64,000 nucleotides of DNA from Marsupella aquatica (Eukaryota > Marchantiophyta), in assembly GCA_973895155.1 (NCBI GenBank), contig OZ316894.1:5642001-5706000 (forward strand), in the 5' to 3' direction. Under the pieces are notes generated by a model. It was given only the letters and a program-made list of their open reading frames with translations, was not told the DNA's origin and made no database searches. Of this stretch, positions 1 through 11,542 are shown piece by piece. Both the position numbers and the translations under genes were made by a program. How positions within the stretch are numbered: position 1 is the stretch's first letter; every line of letters begins with the position of its first letter.

Positions 1-1420
1 CCTTACCAACCCACATGACCACTAGAATCTTGTTTCTTTTTTGAAATACTTGTTAATTTCAAGCTTCATTTCCATTGCATAGTGCAATTAGTTTGTGGAG
101 CCCCTATTCATGTTGCTTTAATGCTTGGGAGAAAGCTAATACAAGTTCTCCTCTTTATAGTTTGTTATTGACTTTTTACTTTTAAAAAATAATTAAAGTA
201 CATACACTACAAATGTTTCCATCAAAATGCTTAGAATTGAACATCTAAAATTTGCAAAGTCAACTTAACGCCCAGATGGATTGCTAAGTTGTCTTTGGCC
301 ATGCATCCCCATAGACTCTAGACTGATAGAAAGACTGACCAATGTACACATAATTGTACCCTAAACCCGGTTCCCGCCATGATATTGTACACTCAAAAGG
401 GTTAAATAATTGTTTTGGCATGCAAAAACCACCAAAATTCAAAACAAGCATTTTTCTTGATCTAGTTTTAGGGTCTAGAGGCCTAAAACTGTCACAGATG
501 ATGAGCCTGGGAGGATCATTGATATCTCACCTACATATGATGCGTATGGTGGGCTCATGTATTCTCCTCTCAGGGTCTCATTATATACATGGAGACTAAG
601 TATAGCAAAGAAGTCTCCCAGCCTACCAAGCCCTTTGACAGCTTGTATGGTTCAGAGCTGATACCTCCAATTTGGAACTAGGTAATCTTCCCAAAGATTG
701 AAGATTAATAAAGATGTTGATCTTCTTGCTCAAACTAAGGGCTCAAGAGTCACATATACATAATTATCCATGATGAGAATTAAGTACTTTATGACTGATA
801 GCAATCAAAGGGAGCTATCAGTAAGTCTCATTATATGGAGAGTAAGTATAGCAATAAGTCTTCCCGCACAAAATTCTCACCCATCAAAACATAATTTCAC
901 AAGGTGAGAATTTTGGATGGATAACGCTTGCCTTGAATAACTTTTCTTCGCTAGCTATAGTCTACAGCTCATTTTCTGTGCGTAGCTTAAGGTCTGGTCA
1001 TGCTCATGATCAGTGGACTAGAATGTAGCCATTCCCACATAACATTCTTGGATAACATTGTAGTCCTTCAATTTCATTGATTCAGCTACCAGGTAGATCT
1101 ACAGTTTTCCCTTGCCTAAGTTACAGATACACTTGTGCAGGCCTGTCACTATGGTTTGGTTTCTCTTCATCTAGAAAATCAAATAAGTACATAATAACGG
1201 GCCTAATAAACTGTTAATTCTTTGGATATTTTCTGGGGATATTTTCAGTTGGAAGGCATGCCTGGCACTTAATACAACAGCCACCTCAGTCAAGAAAAAT
1301 TAAGACAGACATTGGACACATCTTAGATCTCTAACATAGTGCCATGAGTCTGATGCAATTACGCCGTATGTCAATGAGAAAGTCAAGAACTAACAATTGT
1401 AGTCTGCCCGATCTCTAAGC
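1..1420. other. AT-rich non-coding stretch
   Basis: No coding region or RNA gene is recognisable here. The only structure seen is a loose direct repeat: a block around 568-611 (reading tctcattata, then gagactaagtatagcaa) recurs in shortened form around 828-866, about 260 bp downstream. The short open frames present are compatible with chance. Confidence 0.5.
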
Positions 1421-1790
1421 TGTTCAAAAAATTGACCATTATTCATAAGATAGCATGCACATAAGCAACATACACCAAAGAAATACAAAAGTAGTCAACA
1501 CTTGAGATACATGGTTCACTTCACTAGAGTTCATGTCCAGGGGAACACACAACAAAGTTTTACTAAACTCCAAGTCCATTAACCACACTGAGTCTCCACA
1601 AACTAAATTTTGATCTCCCAAGTGACTTTGTAACAATGAGTCTAAATTCCACCCACTAACTAAGTCTTGCTAGTGTAAGCCTTAGTGTAAGTAGTAGTTG
1701 CACATCTACCTGTAACCAAACACTTGACTATGGCTCTATTGACTGCGCTTACAAAGTAACTCTAGACCTAAGAGTAAATGTCTACCATCA
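1421..1790 (-). repeat. degraded LTR related to the outer Copia family
   Basis: This stretch aligns by eye, with many substitutions and small gaps, to the LTR at 3353-3697 in the same orientation. Shared blocks, in order, are gagatac-tggttcac, a gtccaggggaacacac-like block, gtaacaatgagtc, and actctagacctaagagtaaat. The best-matching end lies near 1790. No coding remnant and no clear target-site duplication is visible, so it is most likely an old solo LTR or LTR fragment. The left boundary is approximate. Its divergence is clearly greater than that between the two LTRs of the outer Copia, which suggests an older insertion of the same family. Confidence 0.6.
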
Positions 1791-2798
1791 TGATCCCTCT
1801 ATTGTACTGATATGGCACCTAATAGAATGATTGCGCAGGCTAATAATTGTAGTTTCAATCTAGATGACTTACTTGGAGAATTTGTTTTGACTAGATGAAG
1901 AACTTTTCACTACAATGATAATTCCCGTGATAATGATATGACTCTTAATACTTCAACGGGTAAATTGCTTTTCTAGAAAGTGGCGCTACCTATCATTGTT
2001 GTGATGGTAGAGAGAAGGAGGGGAGAGCAGAATCATTGAAAGGTGTTTTCACTCCATGAGAGCACGTGTTTGGAGCCTATTTAAGTGAGGTATATGCTTG
2101 AGGGGACCCCTGCCAAAACAAATTTATGTGATACTAGGCCCCCTCTAACACTTTTGTATGAGATGTTCTTGTAAAGTTCCTACAAGGAGTTTTAGCTTGA
2201 CATCGTCACCAATATTAAGAGCTATTGTAAAGTTGAGCCAACCCATGTTGAATGACAAACTACACCATTGGGGGAACCACAGAGGCGGTTGTTGCCCAAA
2301 CTGCGAGTTCTTAAATGAAAACAATATGGTTCATGTCATCAGGTTTGTATTTCTATCATACCGTCCATCTTTAGGTTTCTTCACACAACCTATGCACATG
2401 GTTGGAGGAGGTTTTGACATTCTCTTTGTTCTTTTGTCTAACTATGGAAGGAATCTTCTACTTTTGGCCATTGGCCCCTACTATAACATTCAAAAATTGT
2501 CCAAAGTGTGTAACGAAGACATCTAGACTCCAAATTTGCTTAAGTATGGAAGGAACCAAGGATTTGTTACTTTAATTTGGCTGTTTTCCCTCGTTGCAAC
2601 TTTCAAAAAAAATTCTTAAGTCATGTGAAACAAAGACAACATGGAGTCAATCCTAACGGGAAATTTTTGCTAGCTTGCAAGAACTAGACTAAATGTTGTA
2701 CAAACCGCTATCATGTAGCGGCAGATCCCCTAAAACTCTATATTTATGAAGACATAATCCCTTATGTCTTTTGGCATAGACGTACAAACATGCGTAGA
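1791..2798. other. non-coding interval
   Basis: No recognisable gene. A 122-codon open frame at 2158-2526 has no domain, no composition bias and no conserved look, so it is left out. The left arm of an inverted repeat lies at 2091-2155 (described separately). Confidence 0.4.
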
Positions 2799-3021
2799 AA
2801 CCAGTTAAAAAGTTAGAAACGTACCTTTTATAATTTCATTTTGGAACTATAACGCGGTCTGCAATGGAGTGCAGTGGGAAATGTATGGTTGACCATGCAA
2901 TTAGGCATCACTTAAGAACCATGTGTACGGAAGCTATGTAGGGGGGCTAGTTTGTAACAAAAGTTTAATAGGGGCCTTTCACGTAAATTTGTTCAAATGG
3001 CAAGGGTCCCATTAAGCATAA
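2091..3021. repeat. imperfect inverted repeat pair, about 65 bp arms
   Basis: The left arm 2091-2155 (with aggggacccctgccaaaac and ggccccctctaac) is the approximate reverse complement of 2959-3021 (with aataggggcctttcacg and ggcaagggtcccattaagc). About 800 bp separates the arms. They could be ends of a degraded non-autonomous transposon or two oppositely oriented copies of one dispersed repeat. No target duplication was identified. Confidence 0.45.
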
Positions 3022-3275
3022 ATTGTTCAAGCAGGGATTGAAGATGGGAGCTGTTGGGCATTCATTAAACTGGTTCTCTTTGTCCTTTTCTGTTTACATG
3101 AAAGGTTTTTAAATGGTAGAAGTACCTAGCTCTTAAATGAATAAATGTTCCTCCAAAATGAAATTATAAAAGGTACGTTTCTAAGATATCCTTGGATTAT
3201 TGTGAACAATCCTCATCTGGAACTTCAAGCGTGTGTGACTGAGTCAAATGTGTAAAATTAGCTTTTTAACTGGTT
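2799..3275. repeat. foldback / MITE-like element with terminal inverted repeats
   Basis: The left arm 2799-2845 starts aaccagttaaaaag and continues with gaaacgtaccttttataatt. Its inner part is nearly perfectly complementary to 3152-3184 (tccaaaatgaaattataaaa, then ggtacgtttctaa). Its outer 14 bases are complementary to 3262-3275 (ctttttaactggtt). On the right side, about 77 bp separates the two matching blocks, as if extra DNA had been inserted into that arm. The interior of about 300 bp is non-coding. The structure suits a decayed MITE or foldback element; family not assigned. Confidence 0.55.
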
Positions 3276-3352
3276 CATTGATCCTTGTTAGCTTCACGGG
3301 GAAATATTTGGGGCAATTGACACAATTCAAAAAAGGGCAACTTGGACCTTCT

Positions 3353-3697
3353 TGTTGAGCATAGACGACAATCGCAACGGCAAGCCCATGAACCATCCAA
3401 CGCACAAGAGTCGACATAGAGAGATACGTGGTTCACCTCCTCATGAGGCTACGTCCACGGGAACACACATGAGCTTTACTGCACTCTAGGCCGACCGGCC
3501 ATACCAAACATCCACAGCGCAAGCTCTCTCTATCTCTCAACTAGCTCCGTAACAATGAGCCTGAGTTCCCACTCTCCGAGCAAACACCGCTTGGTTATAG
3601 AGTGTGCACAGCATGACTAACCTAACCAAGTCTACAACTAAGGTTAGCCTTAACTACGGTACAGTCGTGACTCTAGACCTAAGAGTAAATCCTAACA
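3353..3697 (-). repeat. 3' LTR of the outer Copia element
   Basis: This 345 bp LTR has TG/CA-type ends (TGTTGAG and CTAACA on the plus strand). It is the downstream LTR because the element is on the minus strand. It matches 24485-24829 almost base for base and is preceded by the target duplication CTTCT at 3348-3352. Confidence 0.93.
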
Positions 3698-3711
3698 ATC
3701 TCCCCCTTGAC
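3698..3711 (-). other. polypurine tract of the outer Copia
   Basis: On the minus strand this reads as a purine-rich stretch (gtcaagggggagat) directly upstream of the 3' LTR, the expected primer site for plus-strand DNA synthesis in an LTR retrotransposon. Confidence 0.8.
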
Positions 3712-3867
3712 TCTGGTCTAGGGGAGGGTAAAGACTGCTACCAATATGATTGCTCAACGGGAAGTTCTAGAAAGAAAAATCAAATCGGTTTTTCCCTCTT
3801 TATACGAGAGTAGACCAGAACTAAGTCGTAGCCTATACAAGGAATGAGCAAGAGCATATCTCAGTAT

Positions 3868-5645
3868 CTACACAAATGTTAAGTAACCTGACTTGTGAGG
3901 CAATTGCAAAACCTGCAACGCATCACAATGTCTAGAAAAACTCTCCAAAGGAATCACTTTGGTAAAAGCGTCAATCGGGTTGAGTTTACCGTCAATCTTG
4001 ACTAGCTCAAACATATTATCAGACACAACTTGCCTGATAAAATGGTACCTGACGTCGATGTGCTTCACTCTGTTGTCCATCACCTGGTTCACAACAAGGT
4101 GGAGTGCACTTTGACTATCACAATGGAGCTTCACATTCCCCTATGGCAATCCCATCTTAGTGATGAGTCTATCCAACCAAATTGCTTCCTTTGCTGCTTC
4201 TGCTGCTACAACATATTTTGCTTCTATAATAGACTGAGCAATACACTTCTGCAAAGTAGATCTCCAACTTATGCATCCACCGCCAATTGTGAACACATAA
4301 CCTATTGTTGACCTCCTCCGATCCAGATCCTATGCATAGTCAGCATCTACATAGCCCTGGATCAATGATCTAGCATTATCAGCATGTGCATCAAACAATA
4401 GACCATGATCCACGGTACCCTTCAAGTACCAAATAATCCACTTCACTGCTTCCCAGTGTACCTAAGTCCCTGGATTTGACATGTACCTGCTCACCTTGCC
4501 CATAGCCATGGCAAGATCAGGTCTAGTGCAAGTCATCAAATACATGAGACTCCCCACCGCCTTGTCATAAGGAACCTTTGACATCAGCCCCTTCTCTGTC
4601 TCTGAATCCGTAGGACAGAAAGTTGATGACAACTTGAAGTGTGGAGCCAACGGGGTACTTACTGGCTTGCTATCCTCCATGTTGAACCTTGCAATTACCT
4701 TCCTTGCATAACTGCTCTGCGTCAACCATAGCTTGCCAGTCTCCAAGTCCCTAGTGATCTCCATACCCAAAATCCTCTTAGCTGGCCCTAAGTCCTTCAT
4801 CTTAAACTCTGCACTAAGTAGTGCCTTGAGCTTAACAATCTCAGACCTGTCATTGGCCGCAATAAGCATGTCATCCACATAAAGTACTAAAACAATGAAC
4901 CCAAAGACAACATTCTTCACAGGTTTAAGATACACACATGGGTCAAACACACTCTTGTGAAAGCCTTGTGCACGAATCCAACATCAAACCGCTTATTCCA
5001 CTATCTAGCTTGGTGACTGCTTCAACCCGTACAAGGATCTCAGCAATCTGCAAAACAAATCCTCTTGCCCTTTCTTCACAAAACCTAGCGGCTGTCTAAT
5101 GAAGATCATCTCTTCCAAGGTGCCATAGAGGAAAGTTGTGACAACATCCATCTGATCTAGCAGCAGACCAAACATTACAACAAGCACACACAATAGCTGT
5201 ATTGTTGAGTACTTAGCAACTGGTGAGAAGACCTCATTGTAATCCACACATTTTTCCTGTGTGGATTCCTTGGCTACCAACCTAGCCTTGTAGACCTTTG
5301 ATCCACCTCCTGTGGACTGATCCTTAAGCTTGTATATCCACTTGCTGTCCCTCAGGCAGCTTGACAAGCTCCCAAGTTTTGTTGTCCTTCAGTTACTGCA
5401 TCTCTGTTTGCATTGTTGCAGTCCACTCCTGCATCTCCTTTGAAGCACTTGCTTCATGAAATGAAGAAGGTTCCACTTCTTCCAAAATCAACGCATCACC
5501 ATCATTTTCAGTAACAAAATCCTCCTCTTGCAACTGAGATGAATCAACCCACTGTCCATACCTTGGTGGAGCGCGTACAGTGTAACCAGATATTCTTCTA
5601 GCCGATGACTCCGATTGATCTGCGTGTGCTGGTACAATCTGAAGC
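3868..5645 (-). pseudogene. outer Copia pol, RT and RNase H part (broken)
   Basis: This is the 3' half of the outer element's polyprotein. From 5645 downward it contains the linker before RT, then RT segments (5367-5005, with the WIYKLK, ARLVAK, DYNEVFSPV and LYGLKQSP blocks; 4950-4462, with the YVDDM catalytic motif and the MKDLG and ILGMEI blocks). RNase H follows, with HCDSQSALHL and the C-terminal KHIDVRYHFIR block (4134-3868). RT copies element RNA into DNA and RNase H removes the RNA strand, inside cytoplasmic particles. A frameshift lies between 5393 and 5367, another disruption near 4950-5005, and several stops lie between 4134 and 4462, so no functional product is expected. The linker continues in frame on the other side of the Gypsy insertion, at 14631. 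Confidence 0.9.
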
Positions 5646-7415
5646 AATCGCGAATACAACTTTCACGTACTCGTAATTGCTCCGGCGTTGCCTAACTCCA
5701 GCATTGAGCCCCTCTTAGATTTGCTACCATCATGGCCATTAGGGATGCAACTAACAAAGAGAAGGCTAGTAAGAGCAAGGACAAGACTTGAGAAAAGCGC
5801 GCTCCAATTAACTTTATTGGGCCTATTGCCGATCATAGAAAAATGAACTATTTTTCCAACGGATCACCATAGGGGCCCGAGAAGCCCCACATGAGCCCGA
5901 TCATGGGGCCGCATATTTCTCGGCCAACGGACCCAGGGGCCAAAAGTTATGGCCGACTCAAGCCGCATACTTGTAGTTTGGGCACGTTGCCGATCATGGA
6001 AAAATGAACTATTTTTCCAACGGATCACCATAGGGGCCCGAGAAGCCCCACATGAGCCCGATCATGGGGCCGCATATTTCTCGGCCAACGGACCCAGGGG
6101 CCAAAAGTTATGGCCGATTCAAGTTGCATACTTGTAGTTTGGGCCCGTTGCCGATCACAGAAAAATGAACTATTTTTCCAACGGATCACCATAGGGGCCC
6201 AAGAAGCCCCACATGAGCCCAATCATGGGGCCGTGTATTTTTTGGCCAACGGGCCTAGGGGCCAAAAGTTATGGTCGATTTAGACTCGATTAGAGTCGCC
6301 GCGCATCGATGGACCAAGAAGGGGTTGCCTGGACCAGAGCGGGTTTAGGGCCGCAACTGTTAGCCCCTTATGCCACAATTTGTGCTCGAGGCCATGTTAC
6401 AGAAGGTTTTCGATTATCTTTGTTTCGAGTTAAGTGGCGGGACCCACGGACCCTCGGGTAGGGGGCCAAAGATAGGGGACCAAAGCTGGTCCGGGGGTGT
6501 CAAGTCCCCAAAAGCATATATGAGGGGATTGGTCCTCTCAAGTTTGAGCTCGAGCTGATCGCGATCGACGAAGATACGTCGTTTCGAGTTTTGAAGCGGA
6601 AACAAACATAACTCGATGACCGGATCTCCGTTGGGGGAGTTCTTGGGCTTGTTGGAAAGCTAATGAAGAAAGCTACCTCATGGTGCTCTCTGAATGTGCA
6701 TTGGATGGTTTTGGTTTTGAGGCTTGCAATGGGGGGAGTCCCTCTTGCCAATCCGAAGTCGAACAGTGACCAAACCGCATTTGGTTCCCACGGGGACCTG
6801 ATGTTGGAGAGGTAGAACCAAGTAAACTCTGTGGGCTGCCATTGAGATCTGGTCCCGATGCATGGTGAGAGGTTGAACGAAACCCGGTTTCGCAGAGAGG
6901 TGGCTAAGATCTAGAAACTAAATGGTCCCGGCGTGTTACTACTAGTTTGTGACAAACTGAGTTTGGGCCATGGGCATGTCCTGGAGGTAGGGCGGTCAGC
7001 CATTGACGGGTAAAAAGTGGGAAAGCTTGGGTGACATCCGATAGATAGACTGTTCCATACGAACAATGATGTCGACCTTAGTTTCAGCTTATGGCAAGGC
7101 CATGCGGGTCTGGGAGGCTCTATCCGCTGACCTACTTACTAACGACTATTGAGCTTGATGCAAGACAATGGTCTTGGGAGTTTCGAGATCAAGACGGGTT
7201 CTTACCAATTGGTTGGTTGCTTGTGCAGATAGTAAAGACCGTTGAGCGACGGTTATGCTGACGAGGGCAAGTGCGGCTTCGTATGGAAGGGGTCGCTAAT
7301 GACAAGGAATATAGTCGGAGAGAATTTTCCCCAACATTCCATTTAGTGCAAGGTTCGACTTATTTCAAGGCTAAGAAGCGAGTTTGGACGGGCACGTGGT
7401 GGGAGGTCCACCACT
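5646..7415 (+). repeat. 5' LTR of the Gypsy element
   Basis: About 1770 bp, matching 13014-14625. The 3' copy starts TGCAAGTCGCG while this one starts AATCGCG, so a few terminal bases are missing or altered here. It contains three copies of a unit of about 161 bp (starting 5819, 5980 and 6141) where the 3' LTR has two, which accounts for the 158 bp length difference. The unit holds a self-complementary-looking block (aaaaatgaactatttttcc) and gggg-rich segments. No TATA box was assigned. Confidence 0.9.
5819..6274 (+). repeat. tandem repeat of about 161 bp in the Gypsy 5' LTR (three copies)
   Basis: Units begin with ggg-(c/t)-ncgttgccgatca at 5819, 5980 and 6141. The first two are complete at 161 bp each and the third is cut short near 6274. 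Neighbouring units are nearly identical. The 3' LTR carries only two units, at 13191 and 13351. Confidence 0.9.
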
Positions 7416-7417
7416 TA

Positions 7418-7429
7418 TGGTATCAGAGC
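7418..7429 (+). other. primer binding site (initiator Met-tRNA type) of the Gypsy element
   Basis: TGGTATCAGAGC lies two bases downstream of the 5' LTR. It is the standard plant PBS complementary to the 3' end of initiator methionine tRNA, which primes minus-strand synthesis. Confidence 0.9.
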
Positions 7430-7567
7430 ATACGCTTTCATAGATGTCGGGGCCAAACGTCAAGTTAAGTCAGAATCCAAAAGAAAATAAGCATTTTTTT
7501 TGCGGGGCCTTATCTTAACGGCTTGGGCTTGGTGGTGTGACTGAAAGCATTTGCAATAGATCTTGGG

Positions 7568-8786
7568 ATGGCCAAGGGGGAAGGGCAAAAGCGACGTATC
7601 AAGGCAAAATCAATGGTTGAAGTGGCTCATGCCCCTCCATTCATTCCAATGAGTGGGACGTCAGTAGGGGGACTTCATTCCGACCCTCTTACTTTGTCGG
7701 AAATCTCTGGACAGCGACGTAAGAGTAAGGCAATTGATACGACCCCCGCTAGCGTCGCAAGCCTTGGTGATCCACGGGCTGACTACTTTGAAAAAGAGGA
7801 AGTTAGCCCTGCCGCTCACGAGCTTGACTTTTAAGATGATGAGCAGGATGATGATTTGATTATGGACAATCTGGGGCTTGATAGTGAGGACATTGCGGGT
7901 GATTCTGAGCCCCCACCAAGTCAAGGAAGCCTTTTTAGAAGAGGAACCAGGGACTTGAGAAAGGAGACCAAAGGAGAGACATTCGTCAGGCACAACCATG
8001 TTACCAAGTAGGTTCGTGACCTTCTTGGACCAGCTAACCGCCGAGCAGCGCCAAATTTATTTGACGCTTGATGTTGACAAAAATGCCCAGTTAATTTATA
8101 TTTTAAACTTGGGCAAAGAACTTGCCAAAAGCGACGAGGGTGACTGGTCTAATAGACGGGGTATGGTGCAAGTCAATCAGTTGCCCACACCCCCGACTTA
8201 TGATGGAGCCTATGAACAAAGTGGACAAAAGTTTTGGCAATGGCTCACTACTATGGAGATCCATCTCCAAGCATGTGCTGCCCCATCCACTTGGGCCTCA
8301 GCTGCCGCCCCGTATCTGCGAGAGTATGCCTTAACTTGGTACAAGTCTTGGGCAAAGACTCTCGAGGCTAGTGGTCAACCGCTCGTTTGGAAAGACATGG
8401 TTGAAGGTCTCCGGCTCAATGTCACCACCAAGTATCCAGAGCGACATGCAAAGAAGTGTGTCTTTGAAATGACTTATAGAGGCGATATACAAAAGTATAT
8501 CGCCTACTATCAGATGCAATTGGCGTGTATTCCGGAAGGGGATGAAATCCTTTCAACGCAATTGCATAATTTCATTGTCAAGCTTCCATCGTTTCTCTGC
8601 GAGAAATTGCAAGATAGGCAGCATGAGTTTAAACAACTCACTAATACCTTTGACCGAGCCACAACATTGGTGAACAATCGTCCTGGTTTGGCTAAGGTTG
8701 GTGGCAAAGAGCAATCCGAGCTAACGGAGAGTAAGAAACTCAAAGTTTTTGGTGCTAAGCGTAAGCAACCAGAGCGACCGATTTAG
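7568..8786 (+). pseudogene. Gypsy gag (broken)
   Basis: This is the gag part, which would form the particle shell. It opens with ATG at 7568 and reads 88 codons to a TAA at 7832-7834. The same frame continues as acidic sequence (DDEQDDD) to near 8000. The reading then shifts to the frame used at 7998-8786, which holds the retrotransposon gag core with blocks such as TPPTYDG, ALTWYKSWAK and MTYRGDIQKYIAYY. One stop and one frameshift separate the two parts. A further frameshift before 8837 separates this from the zinc knuckle. No functional product is expected from this copy. Confidence 0.85.
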
Positions 8787-8836
8787 GTGCAAACTCTCAT
8801 GGACCTTCCGTCCACCCCAAACGTGGACGGAAGTTT

Positions 8837-9613
8837 TTGCCCAGGCCAGGTCAATCATCATCTGAAAAAGCAAAATGTGAAGCAATCAAGGAAAAGCGCA
8901 AGTTGGAAGGGCTTTGCTTTGAATGTGGCGAGCCTGGTCATCTAAGTAAGGAGTGTCCACGGAAGGGCGCCAAACCTAATTTGGATGCGGGGGCTAAAAG
9001 CGTTAAGGTGAGTATCGCTCTAACCAATCCTTTGTTAGATGCTAGAGCTCCTAACGGGAATTCCATCACTGATATAGATGAAGTGTTGCTAGAGAAGATT
9101 ATTGATGCAAAGGACGACAATCCTGCCAAACTTATTCTAATTGAAACGTTAGCTAACAATTGTCGGGGTGTTGCTTTGATTGATTCAGGTGCGACTGCCA
9201 ACTTCATAAGCAAGGCGGCAGTTGAACGCAGCGGAGCAACCATGCACGAGTTGTTAGATCCCTTGGTGTGTAAGTTTGCCAATGACACTCAAGGACTCGT
9301 TTCAAAAGTAGTCAGACATCTCAAAGTAGAAATTGTTGGCGAAGATAGGAATTTTGTAAGTCAGGAAAGGTTCTTTGTTTTAGATGGCTTGGAGGTAGAC
9401 TTTATATTGTCTATAGGCTACCTCCGTAAGCATAATATTACTCTTCAACCTAGCAAGGAATTGATGATTTTCCCAAGTACGGGAGGTAATCCGATCACTG
9501 TACATGAAATTTCTGGGAATAAAGAAAAGTTTCTCCCAAGTAAGTACAGTGTCATGGTTGACCCCTTGTATTTCGGCCAAGCAATGGTGGAAGGACTTCA
9601 AGGGTGGACATGA
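8837..9613 (+). pseudogene. Gypsy gag zinc knuckle and aspartic protease segment
   Basis: The N-terminal third contains a CCHC knuckle (CFECGEPGHLSKEC), which binds the element's RNA. It is followed about 80 residues later by a retropepsin-like active site (ALIDSGATANFIS), the protease that cuts the polyprotein. The D-S-G triad is intact. The segment is out of frame both with the gag part before it and with the RT part after it, so the polyprotein cannot be made as one chain without two frame changes. Chromoviruses usually encode a single gag-pol frame, so these are read as mutations, not as programmed shifts. Confidence 0.88.
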
Positions 9614-10631
9614 ATGTTTCTTTTTTCATCTCCATCCAACTAAGAGCTCTATGAATAAGTCTAAGACAGCAACGATTGGCCCCGATTGCGGACGAATTCT
9701 TGAAATTTTGCATGAATTCAGTGATGTCTTGTCGCAAAAGTTACCTAAGGGATTACCTCCACGGAGAGAAGTTGATCACCAAGTTGAGCTAAAACCGGGT
9801 TTGGCTCCTCAAGCGAAGGCCCCTTACCGTTTGAACTTGAACGAACGTGGAATGCTCAAGGAAGCATTGGAGGAATTGATTAATCAAGGGTTTATCAGGC
9901 CTAGTAAGAGTCCTTATGGTGCACCCGCGCTATTTGTGGCCAAGAAAGACGGGACCTTACGACTTTATGCTGATTATCGAGCCCTCAACAAACAAACGGT
10001 GAAGAATCGCTATCCGCTACCTCATATGGATGATTTATTTGACTCGCTCACAGGTGCTCGGAAGTTTTCTAAGGTAGACTTACGATCCGGTTATTATCAG
10101 ATTCGTATGGCAAAAGGCGATGAATATAAAACCGCTATGCGTACCAGGTTTGGATCCTTTGAGTATTTGGTAATGCCATTTGGATTATGCAATGCCATAG
10201 CCACGTTCATGAAAATGATGAACACAATTTTTCATGATTTGTTGGATCAAGGAGTGGTTGTCTTCATTGACGACATCTTGATTTATTCAAAAACCGTGGA
10301 GGAGCATGAGCAATTACTAAAGGAAGTGCTTCGGCACTTGCGCAAAGCTCATCTCTTTGCTAAACCAAGCAAATGTGAGTTTGCCATGAATGAAATCCAA
10401 TTTTTAGGGCACACCTTTACCGAGGATGGCATCAAACCAAGCCATGACAAACTCGTTGATATCCGTGATTGGGAAAGACCCGCAAGTGCCAAACAGGTCA
10501 GGTCCTTTTTGGGATTTGTGGGTTTTTATCGACGTTACATCCAAGGCTTTGCACGCCTTTATAGACCGTTAACAATGTTAACAATGAAAAATAAAGTGTT
10601 TGTTTGGATCCATTGCAAGCTTGCGAAATAG
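9504..10631 (+). pseudogene. Gypsy reverse transcriptase segment
   Basis: An RT domain starts around 9700. The blocks seen are FIRPSKSPYGAPALFVAKKD, LYADYRALN, SKVDLRSGYYQIR (motif A Asp present), a MPFGLCNAIATF block where Pro is usual in place of the first Ile, and FIDDILIYS (motif C, both Asp present). It ends with the connection segment FLGFVGFYRRYIQGFA. The catalytic Asp residues are intact. The frame is lost near 10610, where RNase H continues in another frame. The first 60 or so codons of this open frame overlap the end of the protease frame and are probably not translated. Confidence 0.9.
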
Positions 10632-11542
10632 CATTTCTTGAACTTAAGCGCCGGATGGTGACTCCTCCGGTTCTCAAATTACCGGAAGTCAGAAAACCAT
10701 TTGAAATATGGACCGATGCCTCTGATTTTGCTATTGGCGCTTGCCTTCATCAAGACGGGCGCCCAATAGCTTTTGAGTCTTGTAAGCTAGAGAATCATTG
10801 GATCACCCCAGAGCGTGAATTGTATGCCGTCATCCATGCAATTAAAAAATGGGAGTTCTATCTACGTAACGGCCCTAAGTTTGTAGTCCATTCAGATAGC
10901 TCGCCAGCGGGGTACTTCAATTCTAAGCCTCGATTGAGTCCCAAAGAAATGCGCTGGCAGATGTTCCTTGCAAACTTTGACTTTGAAGTACAACATGTCC
11001 CAGGGAATATTAATAAGGCTGCTGATGCACTTTCCTGGCAAGAGCATCATCGTGCCAATGACATTTTAATGCTTGAAACCGAGTGGCCCATGCTAGTGGC
11101 TGCCCAATACGCGGACGACCGACTTGCGCAAGAGTGGCAACAAAAGGGGGGTGTCCAAGGAAAAATACGGCACGTGTCTTGGGTGTTGGACAAGAAATAT
11201 AATATCAATTCATGGCGATACAAACAGAGTCGCGTCTACATTCCTGAGTCACTCAGATTAGAGGTTCTGAGAAAGTACCATGACTCACCTTGGGGTGGGC
11301 ATGGGGGACAACGTTCTACTTATTCAAGTATGTCCCGCGACGTGTATTGGCCAGACATGAACAATTCAGTACTCCAACATGTGCAAAGTTGTTACTCATG
11401 CCAGAAAAACCAAACGGTTTACAAGGCAAAAGGAGGACTCTTGCAATTCAACCCTTACCCGTGGCCTTTGGAGCTTGGGAGTCCATCTCCATGGATTTTA
11501 TCCAAGGTCTTCCATCATCCCATAGCTACGATGCCATCTTAA
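10604..11542 (+). pseudogene. Gypsy RNase H and integrase zinc-binding segment
   Basis: RNase H of Ty3/Gypsy type, with TDASDFAIGACL (first Asp), PERELYAVIHA (Glu), VVHSDS (Asp) and KAADALS (last Asp), so the catalytic set looks complete. After it comes the integrase H2C2 zinc-binding module: HDSPWGGHGG, a DVYWPDM block, then CYSCQKNQ. The frame ends at a stop at 11542, while the integrase core continues in a different frame from about 11430 on, so there is a frameshift around 11430-11460. Confidence 0.88.

Noticed and set aside
2158-2526. 122-codon open frame on the plus strand
   Set aside because: No motif, no codon bias, no promoter or splice context, and a length expected by chance in this much AT-rich DNA.
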